A stretch of DNA of 64,000 nt from JBNPEO01 sp050490315 (lineage in GTDB: Bacteria > Actinomycetota > Actinomycetes > Actinomycetales > Micrococcaceae). The notes under the pieces are model-generated. The model was not told the DNA's origin and searched no databases. It was given only the letters and a program-made list of their open reading frames with translations. The translations under genes and the position numbers were made by a program. How positions within the stretch are numbered: the first letter of the stretch is position 1; every line of letters starts with the position of its first letter. Positions 41,171 through 50,130 of this stretch are shown piece by piece. The stretch is taken from NCBI RefSeq assembly GCF_050490315.1, contig NZ_JBNPEO010000005.1, forward strand, positions 62,001-126,000, written 5' to 3'.

Positions 41171-43792
41171 GTGAAGTCTTCCTCGATCACTCGTCCCCTC
41201 ATAAAATCCCTGTGTCGTACAGCTGCAGTCGGCGCCCTTGGGCTAACCATGCTCGTCTCGGCAAGCGCCCTCTCCCTAGCAGCACCGATTCCGTCGGCCG
41301 ACCCTACGGCAGCACCAGGTCAATTCTCTGAACAGAACCTAGGCGCTGACCGCACCCCAGAAAACTTCTATTACCGAATTCCTGCCCTTGCCTACTTGGG
41401 AAACAACGTGGTTCTCTCAGCATGGGACGCCCGCCCGGGCAGCAGCGCTGATGCACCCAACCCCAACTCGATTGCGATGCGACGTAGTACCGATGGTGGC
41501 CAGACGTGGAGCAACATTTCGTTTATTGCCCGCGGTCATGTTGCCGATGCAAGCGGGCCCAAATATGGTTACAGCGACCCATCATTTGTCTATGACGCTC
41601 AGGCCAGCAAAGTCTTCGCGTTTTTTGTTTACTCCAAAGACGCTGGCTTTGCTTCGAGCGAATACGGCAATGACGGTGCTGATCGGAACGTCATCTCCTC
41701 AGCCGTAGTTGAATCCTCAGACGGTGGTCTCACGTGGAGCGCGCCACGCTTGATCACGAACGTGACCAAGCCTGGAAGCAAAACAAATCCCCAGCCAGGG
41801 GACGTTCGGACTAACTTCGCATCCTCCGGCGAAGGCATTCAACTCAAATACGGGCAATATGCAGGTCGCCTTATCCAGCAGTACGCCGGATATGTCCGCC
41901 AGAGTAACGGCAGTGAAGTGATTCAGGCCTACAGTGTGTACTCAGATGATCACGGCGCAACCTGGCAGAAAGGCCAGCCGGTGGGCGCGGCGATGGATGA
42001 GAACAAGGTTGTTGAGCTCTCCGATGGTCGCGTGATGCTCAACTCCCGCGATAGCTCAAACGGCCACTACCGGAAAGTGGCGATTTCCACGGACGGTGGC
42101 CAAAGCTACGGTCCGGTTACTGTGGATACAGAGTTGCCTGATCCAACCAACAACGGTTCCATAACGCGTTTGTTTCCCGCTGCTGCCCAAGGTTCCGCTG
42201 ACGCCAAAAAGCTGATGTTCACCAACTCGAACTCACAAGTAAACCGAGAGAACGTCTCCGCCAGGGTTTCGTGTGATGACGGTGCCACGTGGCCCGGTGT
42301 GCGCAGTATTCACCAGGGCTTCTCCGCTTACTCCACGGCCACGCGTTTGGAAGATGGAAAGCTTGGCGTCTTTTACGAGGGTAACTACACGGACAGTATG
42401 GTCTTCGCAAAGTTCGACGACGGGTGGCTGAATTACGTTTGTGCGCCATTGAATATCCCTGCCCAGACCGTTGTACCTGGCGTTGCGCAGCAGGTTCCGG
42501 TCACTGTCACCAACCAAGAAGCAGTGACGCTCAGCGGTGCGAGCGCCACCATTTACACCCCAGCAGGCTGGAGCGCGACCACGGTCCCGGTCCCGGACTT
42601 GGCTCCCGGCGCATCGGTGACGGTCAACGTCACCCTCACCTCGCCGTCGTCCGCTACAGGTAGCACGCAGCTCAACGCAGCGTTTATCACCGCAGAAGGC
42701 AAAGTCTCGCAAGGTACGTTCTCCGCCAATGCCCCGGTGAACAATCAAGTGGGGTTGACCATTAGCGGATCCGCGCTGGCCCGTGACGTTGTGGCGAATC
42801 CTTACGTTGCCGGTGAGGTGCTCAGCTACAACTTGACGGTCAAAAATACCTCCAACGTGACGGCCAATGCAGTGCCCACCTCGGGAAGTTTCGATTCAGG
42901 TTTCTTGCCACCAACAGCGCCGAATTGCCGCTACAACAACCTTGCCGCGGGTGCCAGCTACACGTGTACCACCGCCAAGCACACCGTGACGGCGGCTGAA
43001 GTGACTCAGGGCTACTTCAGCCCGACGGCAACCTTTAGCGTGACGTCTAGCGCGGACTCTACACTCACCAAAAATGTCACCTTTACCGGCGCAAACGTTG
43101 CACTTCGAGACGGCGTCCTCTCGGCCACGATCGTGGGCAACCGGACGGATTCGTCTAGAGACCTGAGCGCGAATCCATACACGGCAGGAGAGCAGGTTCC
43201 CTACAACTTCACGGTCACCAACACCAGCCCCATTACTGCTGATTTGGTTCCAACGGCAGGTAATTTCAGCCCACTGGTTCCTGAAGGTGCGGGCAATTCC
43301 CGCTGGCGTTCACTCGCTGCCGGAGCAAGCTACAACTGTGGCACACCACGGCATACGGTAACCGCAGAAGAAGTAGCTCAAGGTTATTTTGTTCCGTCAT
43401 CTACATGGACGGTGGTGGCGACTGGCCAGAGCACCAAAACGATCACCGTTACAGGAGATCCGTTAGTTCTCAGCGTTAAACCAGCTCAGCCCACGAGCGA
43501 CCCGGTACTTTCTAGTACCAAACTCAAAGGGTCAGCCCCGGTAGATCTGATGGTGAACCCGGCTGGGTACTTGCCCGGTCAGGACGTGACTTTGCAAAAT
43601 GTCCCAGACGGGCAGTGGTACTTCGTGTACCTCGAGAAAAAGCAGCAGAAATTGGGCTGGTTCTATGCCGAGCCAGGGGCAGCGCTGACTGCCACTTTGC
43701 CGGCTGACGCGAAGAGCGGGGCCAATAATGTGGTGGTGCTGGACCAGGCGGGCCAGTTGTTGGGCTGGGATCAAATCAGCATCATTGGCTAG
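41171..43792 (+). CDS. nanH: Secreted exo-alpha-sialidase
   Basis: An 873-residue exported GH33-type sialidase. A signal peptide (~1-38) precedes the beta-propeller, which has YYRIPAL (the FRIP-like arginine motif) and several Asp boxes: STDGGQTW, SSDGGLTW, SDDHGATW, STDGGQSY and SCDDGATW. Past ~residue 430 there is an alpha-galactosidase NEW3-like beta domain (LSGASATIYTPAGWSATTVP), then two ~115-residue beta repeats (each beginning with an ANPY.AGE..PYN-type segment) and a final ~75-residue domain with no LPxTG sorting signal. It releases terminal sialic acids from glycoconjugates. GTG start 41171. No sialic-acid uptake genes are adjacent. Confidence 0.9.
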   Translation: MKSSSITRPLIKSLCRTAAVGALGLTMLVSASALSLAAPIPSADPTAAPGQFSEQNLGADRTPENFYYRIPALAYLGNNVVLSAWDARPGSSADAPNPNSIAMRRSTDGGQTWSNISFIARGHVADASGPKYGYSDPSFVYDAQASKVFAFFVYSKDAGFASSEYGNDGADRNVISSAVVESSDGGLTWSAPRLITNVTKPGSKTNPQPGDVRTNFASSGEGIQLKYGQYAGRLIQQYAGYVRQSNGSEVIQAYSVYSDDHGATWQKGQPVGAAMDENKVVELSDGRVMLNSRDSSNGHYRKVAISTDGGQSYGPVTVDTELPDPTNNGSITRLFPAAAQGSADAKKLMFTNSNSQVNRENVSARVSCDDGATWPGVRSIHQGFSAYSTATRLEDGKLGVFYEGNYTDSMVFAKFDDGWLNYVCAPLNIPAQTVVPGVAQQVPVTVTNQEAVTLSGASATIYTPAGWSATTVPVPDLAPGASVTVNVTLTSPSSATGSTQLNAAFITAEGKVSQGTFSANAPVNNQVGLTISGSALARDVVANPYVAGEVLSYNLTVKNTSNVTANAVPTSGSFDSGFLPPTAPNCRYNNLAAGASYTCTTAKHTVTAAEVTQGYFSPTATFSVTSSADSTLTKNVTFTGANVALRDGVLSATIVGNRTDSSRDLSANPYTAGEQVPYNFTVTNTSPITADLVPTAGNFSPLVPEGAGNSRWRSLAAGASYNCGTPRHTVTAEEVAQGYFVPSSTWTVVATGQSTKTITVTGDPLVLSVKPAQPTSDPVLSSTKLKGSAPVDLMVNPAGYLPGQDVTLQNVPDGQWYFVYLEKKQQKLGWFYAEPGAALTATLPADAKSGANNVVVLDQAGQLLGWDQISIIG

Positions 43793-44012
43793 CCGTGGCT
43801 CAAACACCGTCTCCGTTGTGAAGCTTCATGAACATGAGAGCTCGCGAGCTGTGCATCACAGCTCAACTTTGAAACTCGACCTAGGGAATCTGCCTGCCAG
43901 TTCCGTTTTGTTCCGGCAGCTCCCGTTTTCAGGTCCGTGAAAGTTGAGCCGCGGTGCACGAGGTTCGCGGGGTTTGTGGCGGCGGGTGGAATAGAGAGAG
44001 CACACACCTTGA

Positions 44013-44054
44013 TGGTGCGGGCGGTGCGGAGCGAAAACTCGGCTCCGCCCGCAC
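44013..44054 (+). terminator. Stem-loop downstream of sialidase
   Basis: GGTGCGGGCGG...GGAGC (44013-44031) pairs with GCTCCGCCCGCACC (44041-44054), with a small bulge; TATTTAAT follows. It is ~220 bases after the sialidase stop, so the assignment is moderate. Confidence 0.5.
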
Positions 44055-44194
44055 CGTATTTAATGACCTCCGCCCGCACCACATTTAGGGAGTTCTGTCG
44101 AGTCACATGGCCCTTGGTGGAAATAATAAAAACAAATGATTGTGAAGTATGTCATAACGGCCTGTTGCTCTGTACGCTGGGGAAGTGTTGCGTG

Positions 44195-44218
44195 TGACAA
44201 GCGTTACAAACGCTGTCA
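44195..44218 (+). promoter_or_regulatory. Imperfect palindrome, possible operator of the subtilase gene
   Basis: TGACAAGCGTT-ACA-AACGCTGTCA is a near-perfect inverted repeat about 60 bases before the protease start, at a position where a repressor or activator could bind. The binding protein is unknown. Confidence 0.4.
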
Positions 44219-44276
44219 TGTGGCACGTTACCCGGCTGATGTGCCGGGAACACACCCGTGAAAGGTTCAATCACTC

Positions 44277-47200
44277 GTGAAATCATCAGGAAATAGCTTC
44301 CTTCGAAGCGGGGGAATGAGGAAGGTAGCGGCTCTGACCGTTGGTCTTCCTCTTCTGCTCTCGACGGTTGCGCTCACTCCCGCCCAAGCCACTCCCCAGG
44401 CCCCAGCAGTCACCGTTGCCCACCAGAAAATCAATCCCGCCGATTACCCGGCTGGCCGATACATTGTTGTTCTCGCTGAAAAGCCGGCCGCAACGTACAC
44501 CGGTGGCACGGCAGGCTTGCCAGCCACGGCACCCACCAAGGGTAAAAAGCTGGACGCTAAGCGCCCCGAAGTTCAGAAGTACCAAGCTCACTTGGAACAA
44601 AAGCAGAACAGTGTTGCCAAAGCTGAGAACATTCAGATCAAGCGCCAATTCACTGCGGCCTTGAATGGTTTCTCCGCGGACCTTACGGCAGACCAGGCAG
44701 TAAGCCTCGCCAAGGACCCCACTGTTTTGGTGGTTGCTCCGGACACCGAGCACGCACCGGATTACTCCACCACTGACTTCTTGAAACTCAGCGGAGCACA
44801 AGGCACATGGAACACCCAGTATGGTGGTACGGCGAACGCTGGTAAGGGCGTTGTGGTTGGTGTGATTGACTCCGGTTACACTCCCTCCAGCGCCTTCTTT
44901 GCTGGTGATGACGTCAAGCCGCTCACCGGTGATGCCAAAGTTGGCGAGCCGTACCGCACAGCAGATGGCAAAATCGCCATGCTGAAAGCCGACGGCGACA
45001 CTTTCGTGGGCGAATGCCAGACTGGTCAGGACTTTGACGGCTCAGCCTGTAACACCAAGGTGCTCAGTGCCCGCTACTTCGCTGATGATTACATCAAATA
45101 CGTTGCACCCGAACACCGCGCACCTGAAGAGCTCCTCTCTCCGGTGGATGTGGGAAGCCACGGCACACACACGGCCAGCACCGCAGCAGGTAACGCCAAC
45201 GTGCGCGCCAACTTGGGCGCCCGCGATATGGGAATCACCGGTGGTATTGCCCCGGCTGCGAAGCTCTCCGTTTACAAGGTTTGCTGGGAAGACGATGACC
45301 CGGCAACGGGTGGTTGCTACAGCTCAGCATCAGTGGCAGCCATCAACCAAGCCATCCTGGATGGTGTTGACGTACTGAACTACTCGATCTCTGGTAGCAC
45401 CAACACCACCACCGATCCGGTTTCTTTGGCGTTCCTCTCCGCCACCTCCGCCGGTATTTTCGTAGCGGCCTCGGCCGGTAACTCCGGTCCCACGGCGAGC
45501 ACAGTGAATCACGGGGCACCGTGGCTGACAACGGTGGCTGCAAGTTCCTTCACCTCGGAACTTCAGGGCACCGTTGAATTCGAAGACGGCACTAAGTTCC
45601 GTGGTGCTAGCCTCATGGCGCACAACGTCCCGGCGAGCAACCTCGTTTTGGCCGCTAACGCAGCCGCAGCCGGTGCAGCAAGCCCCGCGCTGTGTGGTCC
45701 CAACACACTTGACCCGGCCAAAGTCACCGGCAAGATTGTGGTTTGTGATCGTGGCGTAGTGGACCGTGTTGCCAAGAGCGCCGAAGTAAAGCGCACCGGC
45801 GGTGTGGGCATGATCTTGGTCAACCTGACCACCTCCTCCGAGGATGTTGACGAACACTCAGTACCCACCGTGCACGTCAACCCGCCGGCCACCGAAGCCA
45901 TCAAAGCCAAGCTCGCGGCCAACCCCAACATCAAGGCTGCCCTGGTCAACAAGGACACCACCGGTCTTCCTGCAGAACCGCAGCCACAGATTGCTGGATT
46001 CTCATCACGCGGACCGCTCTCAGCCTCCAACGGTGATTTGCTCAAGCCCGACGTCGCTGCTCCCGGTGTTGCAGTTCTTGCAGGTGTTTCTCCGATCGGC
46101 TCCAACGGTGCCAGCTTCGGCATGATGTCCGGTACGTCCATGGCGTCACCGCACGTTGCCGGCTTTGGTGCTTTGATCCTGTCCAAAAACCCACTCTGGT
46201 CCCCGGCCACGGTGAAGTCCGCAATGATGACCACTGCTGGTGATCTAAAGAAGGCTGATGGCACCAAGGATGGCGACTTGTTCGCTACCGGTGCTGGCGA
46301 AGTTGATCCTGCCAAGGTGCTCAACCCCGGCTTGGTTTACGACGCTAACGATGAGGACTACCTCAAGTTCATCCAGGGCACCGGCGTGGACTTGGGTATC
46401 CCAGGTTTGGGCAGCACCGCAGCTCGTGACATGAACTTGCCGTCCTTTGCACTGGGTAACCTCAACGGCAAAATTGAGGTCACGCGAACCGTGACGGCTC
46501 TGACCCCAGGTTTGTACCGCGCCACGGTTAACGTTCCGGGTATCAAGGTGAAGGTCACCCCGTCTGTGCTGAACTTCAATCAAGCTGGCGAGAAGCGCAC
46601 CTTCAAGGTCAGCTTTGAGAACAACGGTGCAGCCTTTGGCAAGTACGCCATGGGTCAGTTGGTTTGGCAGGGTGCTGGTAAGAACGTGACTAGCCCTATC
46701 GCCATCCAGCCTCAGGCAGTCTCGGCTCCTGAGAACGTTTCGTTCTCCTCCACCGGTGGCACTGGTTCCGGCACTATCCCGGTAACTTCTGGTTCCAACT
46801 CTCCGATCGCCATCACCTTGGACGGTTTGTCCAAGGCTGACTCCTCGGCCACGGAATTGGTTCCGGGCCCGCTGGCACTTGAGACGAACGCTTCCAACTT
46901 TGCTAAGGAAGTTACCGTTCCGGCTGGCTCTCCGTTGGCCAAGTTCTCTGTGTTCTCCTCGGATGACACGGCCGACTTTGATCTGGTGGTTTTTGACCCG
47001 TCCGGTCAGCCGCTGCTGGCTCAAACGGCCTCGGCTAGCGAGTCGCTCTCGGTGGCAAACCCCAGGCCGGGAACGTACACCATGTTTGTGAACCTCTATG
47101 CAAGCCCCAATGGCCAGCCCACCAAGGCTTCTGTTGATGCTGCAGTATTGGGTGCCAACGTTGGCAACGCAACAGTGACGCCGAACCCGCTCTCGCTCAA

Positions 47201-47459
47201 AAACGGTAAGAGCAGCAACCTGACCTTGTCGTGGAAGAACTTGGCAGCTGGTTCTTACATTGGGCGGCTCACCTATGCCGGGTCGGCAGTTGAGACCTTT
47301 GTGAGTGTTGTGGTGACTCCGGGCGGAACTGCTGTTGTTCCGTCTGATGAAGAGTCAGGCACCACGCCCGCTCAGAAAGACAAAGCAGACAAAGTGAAGA
47401 AGGAAAAGAAGAAGCGTCAGTCTGAGGAAGTCAACAACGGACCGAGCCTGCTCAACTAG
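44277..47459 (+). CDS. Secreted subtilisin-like serine protease (S8), PA domain
   Basis: A 1060-residue exported protease. A signal peptide (RKVAALTVGLPLLLSTVAL...AQA) is followed by an I9-type propeptide region (YIVVLAEKPAATY, IQIKRQFTAALNGFSADLT). The catalytic triad is intact: Asp in VVGVIDSGYTP, His in GSHGTHTASTAAGN, Ser in MSGTSMASPHVAGFG. A protease-associated domain (GKIVVCDRGVVDRVAKS) is inserted between His and Ser. C-terminal beta domains follow, and the tail is Lys/Glu-rich (DKADKVKKEKKKRQ) without LPxTG. GTG 44277 is the start used; ATG 44316 with GGGGG would give a shorter signal. It degrades extracellular protein. Confidence 0.92.
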   Translation: MKSSGNSFLRSGGMRKVAALTVGLPLLLSTVALTPAQATPQAPAVTVAHQKINPADYPAGRYIVVLAEKPAATYTGGTAGLPATAPTKGKKLDAKRPEVQKYQAHLEQKQNSVAKAENIQIKRQFTAALNGFSADLTADQAVSLAKDPTVLVVAPDTEHAPDYSTTDFLKLSGAQGTWNTQYGGTANAGKGVVVGVIDSGYTPSSAFFAGDDVKPLTGDAKVGEPYRTADGKIAMLKADGDTFVGECQTGQDFDGSACNTKVLSARYFADDYIKYVAPEHRAPEELLSPVDVGSHGTHTASTAAGNANVRANLGARDMGITGGIAPAAKLSVYKVCWEDDDPATGGCYSSASVAAINQAILDGVDVLNYSISGSTNTTTDPVSLAFLSATSAGIFVAASAGNSGPTASTVNHGAPWLTTVAASSFTSELQGTVEFEDGTKFRGASLMAHNVPASNLVLAANAAAAGAASPALCGPNTLDPAKVTGKIVVCDRGVVDRVAKSAEVKRTGGVGMILVNLTTSSEDVDEHSVPTVHVNPPATEAIKAKLAANPNIKAALVNKDTTGLPAEPQPQIAGFSSRGPLSASNGDLLKPDVAAPGVAVLAGVSPIGSNGASFGMMSGTSMASPHVAGFGALILSKNPLWSPATVKSAMMTTAGDLKKADGTKDGDLFATGAGEVDPAKVLNPGLVYDANDEDYLKFIQGTGVDLGIPGLGSTAARDMNLPSFALGNLNGKIEVTRTVTALTPGLYRATVNVPGIKVKVTPSVLNFNQAGEKRTFKVSFENNGAAFGKYAMGQLVWQGAGKNVTSPIAIQPQAVSAPENVSFSSTGGTGSGTIPVTSGSNSPIAITLDGLSKADSSATELVPGPLALETNASNFAKEVTVPAGSPLAKFSVFSSDDTADFDLVVFDPSGQPLLAQTASASESLSVANPRPGTYTMFVNLYASPNGQPTKASVDAAVLGANVGNATVTPNPLSLKNGKSSNLTLSWKNLAAGSYIGRLTYAGSAVETFVSVVVTPGGTAVVPSDEESGTTPAQKDKADKVKKEKKKRQSEEVNNGPSLLN

Positions 47460-47500
47460 TAACCGTCTAGTCCCTGCAGTCCCCGCACTCTAGGGCAGAG

Positions 47501-47541
47501 ACAAAGGGTCCAAAGGAACATTGTTCCTTTGGACCCTTTGT
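47501..47541 (+). terminator. Strong stem-loop after the subtilase
   Basis: ACAAAGGGTCCAAAGGAACA (47501-47520) is followed at once by its reverse complement up to 47541. A ~17-bp stem with a tiny loop; it may work in both directions. Confidence 0.88.
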
Positions 47542-47583
47542 GTTCCTTGACAAACTTTGCCAAGTACCGCCGATGCCTTACAG

Positions 47584-47940
47584 CTAGCTGTTTCCGCCCG
47601 ACTGCAGCAGCGGGGCAAGAGCCTTCCAACGGGCAATCTCACAACCGTCGGTTCGGGTGAAGGTTGAGTTGACGTCTCGGCCGTTAAAGCTGCCCGTTAC
47701 GGTGGCTACGGCGGGACCGCCGTACTGCTGCGTGCACAGCTTCGGCGGACCAGGCTGCGGAAAAAAGATCTCATCGCCAAAACGTACGACGGCGTTAAGC
47801 GCCGCGGGCGGGTCGCTCACCGTGCACTCCGGTGCCGGAGCGCCGTCGGCCGTTGTGAGAAGCCGGAAAACGTACTCCGGTGCGCCGGGCGCCTCAACGA
47901 GGGTCACCGTCAGGTCAATGCTGGGGGATTCGTGTGGCAC
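47584..47940 (-). CDS. Subtilisin-inhibitor-like (SSI) protein, no signal peptide
   Basis: A 118-residue protein. The pattern ECTVSDPPAAL, KLCTQQYGGPAVATVTGSFNGRDV, FTRTDGCEIARW resembles the SSI family (paired cysteines, CT..Y.GP..A.V.G...G..V, then a Cys-containing C-terminal strand). Unlike classical SSI it has no signal peptide. It is paralogous to the lipoprotein encoded at 48911-49486. GTG 47940 follows AGGAG and lies eight bases after the preceding gene. It may inhibit the S8 protease across the terminator; this is inference. Confidence 0.6.
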   Translation of the reverse strand: MPHESPSIDLTVTLVEAPGAPEYVFRLLTTADGAPAPECTVSDPPAALNAVVRFGDEIFFPQPGPPKLCTQQYGGPAVATVTGSFNGRDVNSTFTRTDGCEIARWKALAPLLQSGGNS

Positions 47941-47948
47941 CGGAACTC

Positions 47949-48878
47949 CTAGTTGGTGGGGACGGAGCTGCTGGGTTCGAGCCTACGCGCGAAGGGTTCA
48001 AGCGCGGCCAAAAGTTTTGCCCGCAGCTGGGCGGATTCCTCGGCGAAGCCACGTTGCAATGCCACGTAGCTGGCTTTTCCTTCCGCCGTTTCAATCCGGA
48101 TGGGCGGGTAGCCCCAGTCTTGGAGGTCGTAGGGGGAGGCTTGCATGTCCATGGCTCGGATGCGCCAAGAGAGCTCAAAACAATCCATCACCAATTCGCT
48201 CGGGAGCAAGGGCGTAAGTTTGTAGGCCCACTTGTACAGGTCCATGTTGGCGTGGAGGCAGCCGGGTTGTTCCATGGTGCGCTGGTTCTCACGGCTGAGT
48301 GTGAGCTCGTTGCGGGGGATCGCGTCTGGTGTATAAAAACGGTAGGCGTCAAAGTGTGTGCAACGGATTTTGTTCTCTTCAATCACCTGATCTGTGCCGG
48401 TGCTGCCCAGACGAAGGTTGAGGTATTCGTGGCGGAGATCGAACTTGTCTTGCCGGTACACCATGGCCCATTCGTGCAGGCCAAAGCACCCAAATTGGGC
48501 CGGCCGTGCAGCGGTACCGGCGAGGATAATCAGCGCAAAGGCCACGGCCTCGCGACGGTCCTTCAGGAACTTGTCCACATCCACAGTGACACCTTCAACA
48601 GCCGCACCTTCACTAGCCATCTCGCGGAGTTCCTCTGCTGTGGCTGGGCGGTAATACTTCCACGCTAGACGCTCTTGCGCTTGCGGCCCGGTGAGCACCA
48701 CACCAGCACCGGGGTGCCACCGCGAGAGTTGGCCCGGTTTCTGTGTGTAATACGTAAAGAGAAAGTCCTCAACAGGGTGCTTTTGCCCGGCGGAACGGCG
48801 CGCAAGGTACGGCTTGGCGTACCGGTCCACGCGGTCTTGGTGTGCTTGTTCAGCCGCAAGCCAGTCGTGTGGGGACAT
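47949..48878 (-). CDS. Conserved actinobacterial protein, often labelled 3-methyladenine DNA glycosylase
   Basis: A ~309-residue protein with conserved aromatic and acidic segments: PVEDFLFTYYTQKPGQLSRWHPG, GCFGLHEWAMVYRQ, CTHFDAYRFYTPDA, PGCLHANMDLYKWAYKL, DCFELSWRIRAMDMQASPYDL. Close relatives in databases carry the label 3-methyladenine DNA glycosylase, but none of the known AlkA/TagI motifs is evident here, so the label is doubtful. I use ATG 48878; the frame stays open to 48956. It lies between the two SSI-like genes and is probably in their operon. Confidence 0.65.
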   Translation of the reverse strand: MSPHDWLAAEQAHQDRVDRYAKPYLARRSAGQKHPVEDFLFTYYTQKPGQLSRWHPGAGVVLTGPQAQERLAWKYYRPATAEELREMASEGAAVEGVTVDVDKFLKDRREAVAFALIILAGTAARPAQFGCFGLHEWAMVYRQDKFDLRHEYLNLRLGSTGTDQVIEENKIRCTHFDAYRFYTPDAIPRNELTLSRENQRTMEQPGCLHANMDLYKWAYKLTPLLPSELVMDCFELSWRIRAMDMQASPYDLQDWGYPPIRIETAEGKASYVALQRGFAEESAQLRAKLLAALEPFARRLEPSSSVPTN

Positions 48879-48910
48879 TACTTCGCCAGATTTCAAAAGG
48901 TTATTCTGCA

Positions 48911-49486
48911 CTACACCGCTCCGCCTCGGCCGAGGAGAGGTTCCATGGCTTTCCACGCAGAAATACCGCAGCCGTCCTTGCGGTTGTAGGACAGATTAAC
49001 TTCGGTTCCGTTGACAGTGCCTGTGATAGTTGCGGTCTCGGGACCCGAAATATTCTGCGTGCAGGCAACGTTTTTTGACGTGATCCGTGGCACGAAGTAA
49101 TTGGCATGGTCCTTGACCAAGGTGCACGCGCTCGCAGGGTTGGAAACCGTTGACGGTTTTGAGCTGGACACCGCGCCGGCAGAGCATTCAAGAGTACTAA
49201 CCACCGCAGTGGCATTAGCTTGGGGCACAAGGGTGATAGTCAATGATGCATCGCCAGGACCACTCGGCGGAGTGGCCACAGCCCCGGTAGGGGGAGTGCT
49301 TTGAGAGATTGAACTTCCAGGGGTGGACGGGTTGGAGGTACCACTTGCCGAGCTGGTGGCGCTGGGCGCGGGAGTCGTCGTTGTACTGGCTGTGGGTTGG
49401 CTAGTACCGGGAGTTGCGCAAGCGGAAACAGTGGTCAAGAGCAACACTGCAGTGAGCGTCGTTGCGGCGCGCAATTTACGGGTCAT
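48911..49486 (-). CDS. Subtilisin-inhibitor-like (SSI) lipoprotein
   Basis: A 191-residue exported protein. A lipoprotein signal ends with VSAC (Cys ~23 as anchor), followed by a Ser/Thr/Pro linker of ~55 residues and an SSI-like domain (SLTITLVPQANA, LECSAG, CTLVKDHANYF, ACTQNISGPETATITGTVNGTEVNLSYNRKDGCGISAW). The C-terminal part matches the protein at 47584-47940 (TGxxNGxxVxxxxxRxDGCxIxxWKAxxPLL). It is probably tethered to the outer face of the membrane, where it could block secreted subtilases. Confidence 0.65.
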   Translation of the reverse strand: MTRKLRAATTLTAVLLLTTVSACATPGTSQPTASTTTTPAPSATSSASGTSNPSTPGSSISQSTPPTGAVATPPSGPGDASLTITLVPQANATAVVSTLECSAGAVSSSKPSTVSNPASACTLVKDHANYFVPRITSKNVACTQNISGPETATITGTVNGTEVNLSYNRKDGCGISAWKAMEPLLGRGGAV

Positions 49487-49573
49487 GGCTCCGGGCTCCC
49501 TTCAGGTGTAGTTCTAGTTTAGTCGCGGTGCCAAAGTAAGCTGGAGGGAGTCAATTACTCGAGGAGAGAAGCG

Positions 49574-49798
49574 ATGGAAAAGGAAAATTTTGCTCGGCGT
49601 TTTATGCGCAGCACGGACAAGCTACGCCTCATTTTTGGGCCTGCCAACCGCAGTTCCTTGGATCACGAGATGACTGAGGAAAACAAACGTCTCCTCAAAC
49701 AGCGCGAAGCCGAAACCCAGCAGTGGGAAACCATCACACGTCCTGACGGCAGCACTTATGTTGTGCCCAAGAATCCCGGGGACCAATCTCTCCGCTAG
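49574..49798 (+). CDS. Small charged hypothetical protein (74 aa)
   Basis: ATG 49574 follows GAGGAGA. Very hydrophilic, with MRSTDKLRLIFGPANRSS, then a helix rich in Glu/Lys (MTEENKRLLKQREAETQQWETI) and a basic/proline end. No family recognised, but its ribosome site and own terminator support a real gene. Confidence 0.65.
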   Translation: MEKENFARRFMRSTDKLRLIFGPANRSSLDHEMTEENKRLLKQREAETQQWETITRPDGSTYVVPKNPGDQSLR

Positions 49799-49836
49799 CA
49801 AACGGTCAGCGAGTGACTCGCAAATGCTAAGTGACC

Positions 49837-49880
49837 CACAGGGGCTTCGGAGAATCAATTCTCCGAAGCCCCTGTGTTTT
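49837..49880. terminator. Strong terminator between convergent genes
   Basis: CACAGGGGCTTCGGAGAA (49837-49854) and its exact complement (49859-49876) flank a TCAA loop and are followed by TTTT. A textbook intrinsic terminator for the 49574 gene; it may also serve the minus-strand operon. Confidence 0.95.
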
Positions 49881-49891
49881 AGAAGTAGGGT

Positions 49892-50059
49892 TTAGCGTCC
49901 AAAGAGTTTGGCAAAGAAGCCCTTATTGGTGGACTTCTCGTTTTCGTGGCCACGGCAGCGCTGAGATGCCGGTACGCCCTTCATCACCTGGTCAACGTGC
50001 TGACCGCAGCCCGCCCAGGTTGTTTTGTTGCACTTCTTGCAAGTTACTGCACGGCACAT
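49892..50059 (-). CDS. Small Cys-rich (zinc-ribbon-like) protein, 55 aa
   Basis: Starts at ATG 50059 after AAGGAG. The sequence MCRAVTCKKCNKTTWAGCGQH holds CxxC plus a further Cys and His, then SQRCRGHE, so it probably binds zinc; the end is basic (FFAKLFGR). Short proteins of this style are common in Arthrobacter-type genomes. It lies 71 bases downstream of the persulfide dioxygenase gene on the same strand and may belong to that transcript. Confidence 0.75.
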   Translation of the reverse strand: MCRAVTCKKCNKTTWAGCGQHVDQVMKGVPASQRCRGHENEKSTNKGFFAKLFGR

Positions 50060-50130
50060 TTGATGGCTCCTTAGATGTCTTTGGGAAGTTCCTTGGTTAT
50101 TCCAAGGGGACTGGTTTTTTGGTGAAAGGG

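Larger units (their letters stand above)
43793..44276. promoter_or_regulatory. Intergenic region upstream of the subtilase
   Basis: These 484 bases hold no gene. They contain the hairpin listed at 44013-44054, a 10-bp inverted repeat pair (GCTCAACTTT near 43862 and AAAGTTGAGC near 43940), an AT-rich block near 44125-44145 (AATAATAAAAACAAATG) likely to be promoter DNA, and a palindrome at 44195-44218. Confidence 0.5.

Noticed and set aside
47657..48217. 186-codon plus-strand frame opposite the SSI-like gene
   Set aside because: Antisense shadow rich in Arg/Pro/Gly; no ribosome site.
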